A stretch of DNA of 41,875 bases, taken from assembly GCA_013816255.1 (NCBI GenBank), contig JACDET010000011.1, positions 1 to 41,875 on the forward strand. The letters run 5' to 3'. Each line of letters opens with the position of its first letter. Position 1 is the stretch's first letter. Below are positions 38,904 to 41,875 of the stretch, one piece after another. The notes below the pieces were generated by a model. It had not been told where the DNA came from, did not search any database, and worked only from the letters and a program-made list of their open reading frames with translations. Origin of the DNA: Candidatus Levyibacteriota bacterium (lineage in GTDB: Bacteria > Patescibacteriota > Microgenomatia > Levybacterales > UBA12049). A program made the position numbers and the translations under genes.

Positions 38904-40059
38904 GCGCTTTACTATTGATTAAATATTCGAAAACATCTTGTAAGACCGTGCTCACTGAAAATGATCGGGTTTCTCTTTGATATTCTGAGAAGTCACGAAT
39001 GTCACTAGTACGGGAAGTCTTGGCAGACAATACCCGGGTTGTCGGATAACTTGGTATTCCTTTCACTTTGGGTATACTGAAAAGAGTTTGGTATTGTTTG
39101 GTTTTGTTCCCATCGGCCGTTATAAATGTAAATTTCTGGAATGGTCCTGCACCGGCTTGGAGGAGAAATGGCATGACCGTCACAATACCGGGGTCGCTCC
39201 AAACCGTTTGGAATGCTTGTGCATAATATTGTGCTCGTTTATCATCATTGACTACTTCAGCAGACCAACCGGTTTCTGTTATAAAGACAGGCAAATCTTT
39301 ATTGCTCATAGTGCGGATCAGTGCACGCTCATGTGCAAAGCTTCCAACGCCCATCATACTTCTCGGATTGGGAGGTTGCGAGAATCCGGGATTTGGATAC
39401 GAATGACTACTGATTCCATCAATTTGGTTGAATATGCCGGGAACTGCTTGATTCATTCGCCTTAAATAATTATATTGATTCGTATACTTTGTTCCTTCTT
39501 CAGGTGCAGCATTATCCATACCAGCGCTGATGATAAAAAAATCTGAATTCATGGATTTAAAAACTGATACGGAAAAACTTAACAGCTCAGCATATTCTTT
39601 GGGATTGGCACTTCCACCCCATTCATCACCGCGGTTTACTTCATTAAAAATGATGACGTAACGGTTTTTGGTAGGCCATTCAAGTGAATCCAAGAAATTG
39701 GCAAAATCGATGATATCTGCCGGATTTGGTTCACGCCATACTGCTGTGTTGAAGTAATCACCTTCAGTTGCGATACGGATAATCGGAATGACACGGTATC
39801 TTTTACAGTCATCCATGAATTTCTGCCATTTGATAAGGTCTTTATCAACCGACTGAATTGGCACAATAACATACCCCCAATCACCGCCATTACTGTTCAC
39901 AAGTTGTGCAGCCTGTGGCAATTCAAGTTCTGAGAGAATATGAATTCCCATCTTGTTATTGGCAACAGCCAAAGGATTTTCTGCTGCTGCGGCAGGTTTT
40001 GGATTTATGCATAATGAGATACATAACAAAAAGACAAAAATCAGAATTTTTCTGGACAT
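38893..40059 (-). CDS. Secreted GH-A-type glycoside hydrolase-like protein
   Basis: A 388-aa secreted protein. Signal peptide at 1-26 (KILIFVFLLCISLCIN then PKPAAAA, likely cleaved after the Ala run). The TIM barrel shows the two clan GH-A glutamates: Glu140 in YVIIFNEVNRGDEW (acid/base, preceded by Asn) and Glu262 in PVFITETGWSAE (nucleophile). Other barrel elements are IPIIRIATEGDY, FFIISAGMDN and IDGISSHSYPNPG. It resembles GH5/GH39-type folds; substrate unknown. A TATAAT lies 6 nt before its ATG, with a telomere-like heptamer array taking the -35 position. The C-terminal codons lie in an inverted repeat. Confidence 0.82.
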   Translation of the reverse strand: MSRKILIFVFLLCISLCINPKPAAAAENPLAVANNKMGIHILSELELPQAAQLVNSNGGDWGYVIVPIQSVDKDLIKWQKFMDDCKRYRVIPIIRIATEGDYFNTAVWREPNPADIIDFANFLDSLEWPTKNRYVIIFNEVNRGDEWGGSANPKEYAELLSFSVSVFKSMNSDFFIISAGMDNAAPEEGTKYTNQYNYLRRMNQAVPGIFNQIDGISSHSYPNPGFSQPPNPRSMMGVGSFAHERALIRTMSNKDLPVFITETGWSAEVVNDDKRAQYYAQAFQTVWSDPGIVTVMPFLLQAGAGPFQKFTFITADGNKTKQYQTLFSIPKVKGIPSYPTTRVLSAKTSRTSDIRDFSEYQRETRSFSVSTVLQDVFEYLINSKAPSF

Positions 40060-40065
40060 TATCTT

Positions 40066-40071
40066 ATTATA
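40066..40071 (-). promoter_or_regulatory. -10 box of the glycosidase-like gene
   Basis: TATAAT on the minus strand ends 6 nt before the ATG at 40059. No -35 hexamer; the upstream space is filled by the GGGTTTA array. Confidence 0.5.
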
Positions 40072-40073
40072 GA

Positions 40074-40104
40074 GGGTTTAGGGTTTAGGGTCTAGGGTTT
40101 AGGG
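40074..40104 (+). repeat. GGGTTTA heptamer tandem array
   Basis: Four consecutive heptamers (GGGTTTA, GGGTTTA, GGGTCTA, GGGTTTA) plus a final GGG. The sequence resembles plant-type telomere repeats by composition only; here it is a short intergenic minisatellite. Confidence 0.85.
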
Positions 40105-40170
40105 ATTTGACGTACAATTCCCCGGTGTCTGAACCCAGTTGACTCCTGGTGTCGAGTTAAGATCGGGGTA
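40099..40170 (-). pseudogene. Possible 3' gene remnant
   Basis: A 23-codon frame open between two stops reads PDLNSTPGVNWVQTPGNCTS near its end on the minus strand, with protein-like composition (Trp, Pro, Gly, Cys) and no start codon. It ends inside the heptamer array. It could be the surviving C-terminus of a secreted protein gene, or chance. GC-rich compared with its flanks. Confidence 0.25.
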
Positions 40171-40283
40171 CTAAATTTATTGAAATAAAAAGATTTAATG
40201 GTTTGGATTCAAATATATATTCTGAGCTTGAATTAGAAAAGATTTTATCCCAAAGTATATCCACCATAAAGTTTGAGAAATAA
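40161..40283 (+). pseudogene. Possible 3' gene remnant
   Basis: A 40-codon open frame lacking any start codon, including KFIEIKRFNGLDSNIYSELE and LEKILSQSISTIKFEK. The amphipathic, charged pattern looks coding. It may be a truncated gene end. The rest of 40060-40408 holds the heptamer array, a 22-bp palindromic repeat (40319-40340) and AT-rich DNA with no gene. Confidence 0.25.
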
Positions 40284-40318
40284 CTAGTCTATAAATCTGC
40301 TCAGATAACAAAATATGA

Positions 40319-40340
40319 GCTAGCTAACATCGGATGTTAG
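40319..40340. repeat. CATCGGATGTTAG palindromic repeat, copy 2
   Basis: CTAACATC-G-GATGTTAG is a perfect 8-bp-arm palindrome. With its flank GCTAG it matches 16743-16764 at 20 of 22 positions. Both copies are intergenic. Confidence 0.55.
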
Positions 40341-40408
40341 ATTTAGTAGTCGTATCCATACGAGCACTGAAATTTTTATTTGTTGTGAGACATATGGTAG
40401 AAAGAGTG

Positions 40409-41119
40409 TTATTTATGATTTCCAAAAGGATATTTAAATAAACGTTCATCTCTTATTGAACCTAAAATAGCTATATATATACTCATTCTAATCTGATCAA
40501 ATGCCGATTTCATTCTTCCATTCTCTTCGAATCTTCTTACTGATACAGGTATTTTTTGTGAATATAACATGCCATATCTGCCATATCTCATCGCTCTTCT
40601 GCTATATTCCATATCTTCACCAAGCACTATTGATTCGTCAAAACCATTAATTTTATTATGTAATACTTTTTTTATAAAAATGCAGTAGCCAGGAGTAGAA
40701 AATCTCCATTTTGATATAACTTTGAGATATAAATTGAGAAAGAAAAATATAATTTTGTCTATCCAAAAAGAAGATAACGGTTTACTGTAACATGATGCAA
40801 TATCTAAATTAAATTTCTTTATTTCATTTGACGTGGTACATAAAAAATTATTTGGGAGAATAACATCTGCATCTAAGAATAGTAATAATTCTTGAGAAGC
40901 CAAGCGTGCTCCATTATTTCGAGCTTTAGCGATTTTTCCTCCTTCAATTACTTTGCAACCAAATTCTCGAGCTATTTTTCTCGTTTTATCTTGAGATTTT
41001 GCATCTGCAACAATAATTTCATACGGTTGGCAGGTTTGTTTTCTGATAGAACGGAGAAGTTTTGGAAGGTACGTCTCTTCATTATATGTCGGGATAATAA
41101 TGCTTAGTGGAAGAGTCAT
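40409..41119 (-). CDS. Glycosyltransferase family 2
   Basis: A 236-aa GT-A fold glycosyltransferase from the ATG at 41119. The nucleotide-sugar site begins LSIIIPTYNEETYLPKLLRS; the donor/metal DxD is at LFLDADVIL (83-85); the acceptor-side acidic motif is in VLGEDMEYSRRA. A hydrophobic stretch, IIFFFLNLYLKVI (about 115-130), may contact the membrane. It likely adds a sugar to a surface glycan or lipid carrier. Strongly AT-rich with many Lys/Ile/Phe compared with the sugar-phosphate genes, hinting at a different origin. A GTG two codons upstream (41125) is possible but lies too close to the -10 box. Confidence 0.9.
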   Translation of the reverse strand: MTLPLSIIIPTYNEETYLPKLLRSIRKQTCQPYEIIVADAKSQDKTRKIAREFGCKVIEGGKIAKARNNGARLASQELLLFLDADVILPNNFLCTTSNEIKKFNLDIASCYSKPLSSFWIDKIIFFFLNLYLKVISKWRFSTPGYCIFIKKVLHNKINGFDESIVLGEDMEYSRRAMRYGRYGMLYSQKIPVSVRRFEENGRMKSAFDQIRMSIYIAILGSIRDERLFKYPFGNHK

Positions 41120-41128
41120 GTGCACATA

Positions 41129-41134
41129 ATTATA
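41129..41134 (-). promoter_or_regulatory. -10 box of the glycosyltransferase gene
   Basis: TATAAT on the minus strand ends 9 nt before ATG 41119. A TTGAGT lies 19 bp upstream of it. Confidence 0.45.
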
Positions 41135-41162
41135 ACAAGAAGTTGTATATTTAACTCAATCA

Positions 41163-41188
41163 GATTCTGGACACCGCCAGAATGACGA
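41163..41188. repeat. GTCATTCTGG-type hairpin repeat
   Basis: ATTCTGG (41164-41170) pairs with CCAGAAT (41177-41183), followed by GACGA. It is a variant of the GTCATCC palindromes, in the gap between the glycosyltransferase and ahcY genes. Confidence 0.55.
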
Positions 41189-41279
41189 CATATGTTGATT
41201 TAGTAGGAAAGTAACCATCGACTTTGCTCAGGCAAAAATTATTGGATAGTTGTTATTGGTAGTATTAGAAATTCAAGCT

Positions 41280-41875
<596 letters not shown>

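Noticed and set aside
40074-40104. CRISPR-like or true telomere interpretation of the heptamer array
   Set aside because: Units are contiguous without spacers, only four copies, and internal to a gene-dense region.

Overview
The window reads as a chromosomal segment of a Candidate Phyla Radiation bacterium (Patescibacteria), most likely a Microgenomates-type lineage. This is an inference from gene content and style: small compact genes, a short ribosomal protein L19, a short DNA polymerase III delta-like protein, MurT/GatD, a type IV pilus locus and AT-leaning composition. TGA is used as an ordinary stop, so the recoded CPR groups that read UGA as glycine are unlikely. No taxonomic search could be run.

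Layout. 1-3436 (minus): murT, a Ham1-like NTP pyrophosphatase, an HD phosphohydrolase and gatD form an overlapping operon, followed by the 5' end of gatC. 3495-6919 (minus): htpX, lemA and polX. 7087-9464: tRNA-Asp, a tandem hairpin repeat, a small GIY-YIG protein, a LysM protein, tRNA-Gly and an unknown protein. 9603-14683 (plus): pyrG, rplS, a second GIY-YIG protein, yraN, pyk and an unknown gene. 14684-20667: uvrB and a second HD hydrolase (minus), lexA and rsmI (plus), then gpmA-def (minus). 20714-30843: a decayed PEP-synthase-like gene diverges from an Hpt protein, a receiver protein and a type IV pilus operon (ATPase, platform protein, five pilin-like proteins, and a membrane protein with a LytR_C-like tail). 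30990-33990: a kelch plus M23 peptidase secreted protein split by one extra base. 34071-38072: a receiver protein and a hexose/mannose phosphate cluster. 38142-41875: a HolA-like protein, a secreted glycosidase-like protein, a decayed intergenic stretch, a GT2 glycosyltransferase and the 3' part of ahcY.

Regulation. Many genes have a sigma70-like -10 box only 5-9 nt before the start codon, several with a -35 box at exactly 17 bp. This implies leaderless mRNAs; a few genes (lemA, the beta-propeller pilin gene, the LytR_C gene) have clear Shine-Dalgarno sequences instead. lexA has a 26-bp near-palindrome lying over its own promoter, a strong candidate SOS operator. Several intergenic regions carry short dispersed palindromes (GTCATCCTGA type), often as inverted doublets. 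One supplies the stop codon of a gene, and a different palindrome sits in frame inside gatD.

Most notable: the pilus locus with its phosphorelay proteins, beta-propeller minor pilin and LytR_C-tailed protein; the frameshifted kelch-M23 gene; the in-frame palindrome in gatD; the leaderless promoter pattern; and the duplicated hairpin behind tRNA-Asp.
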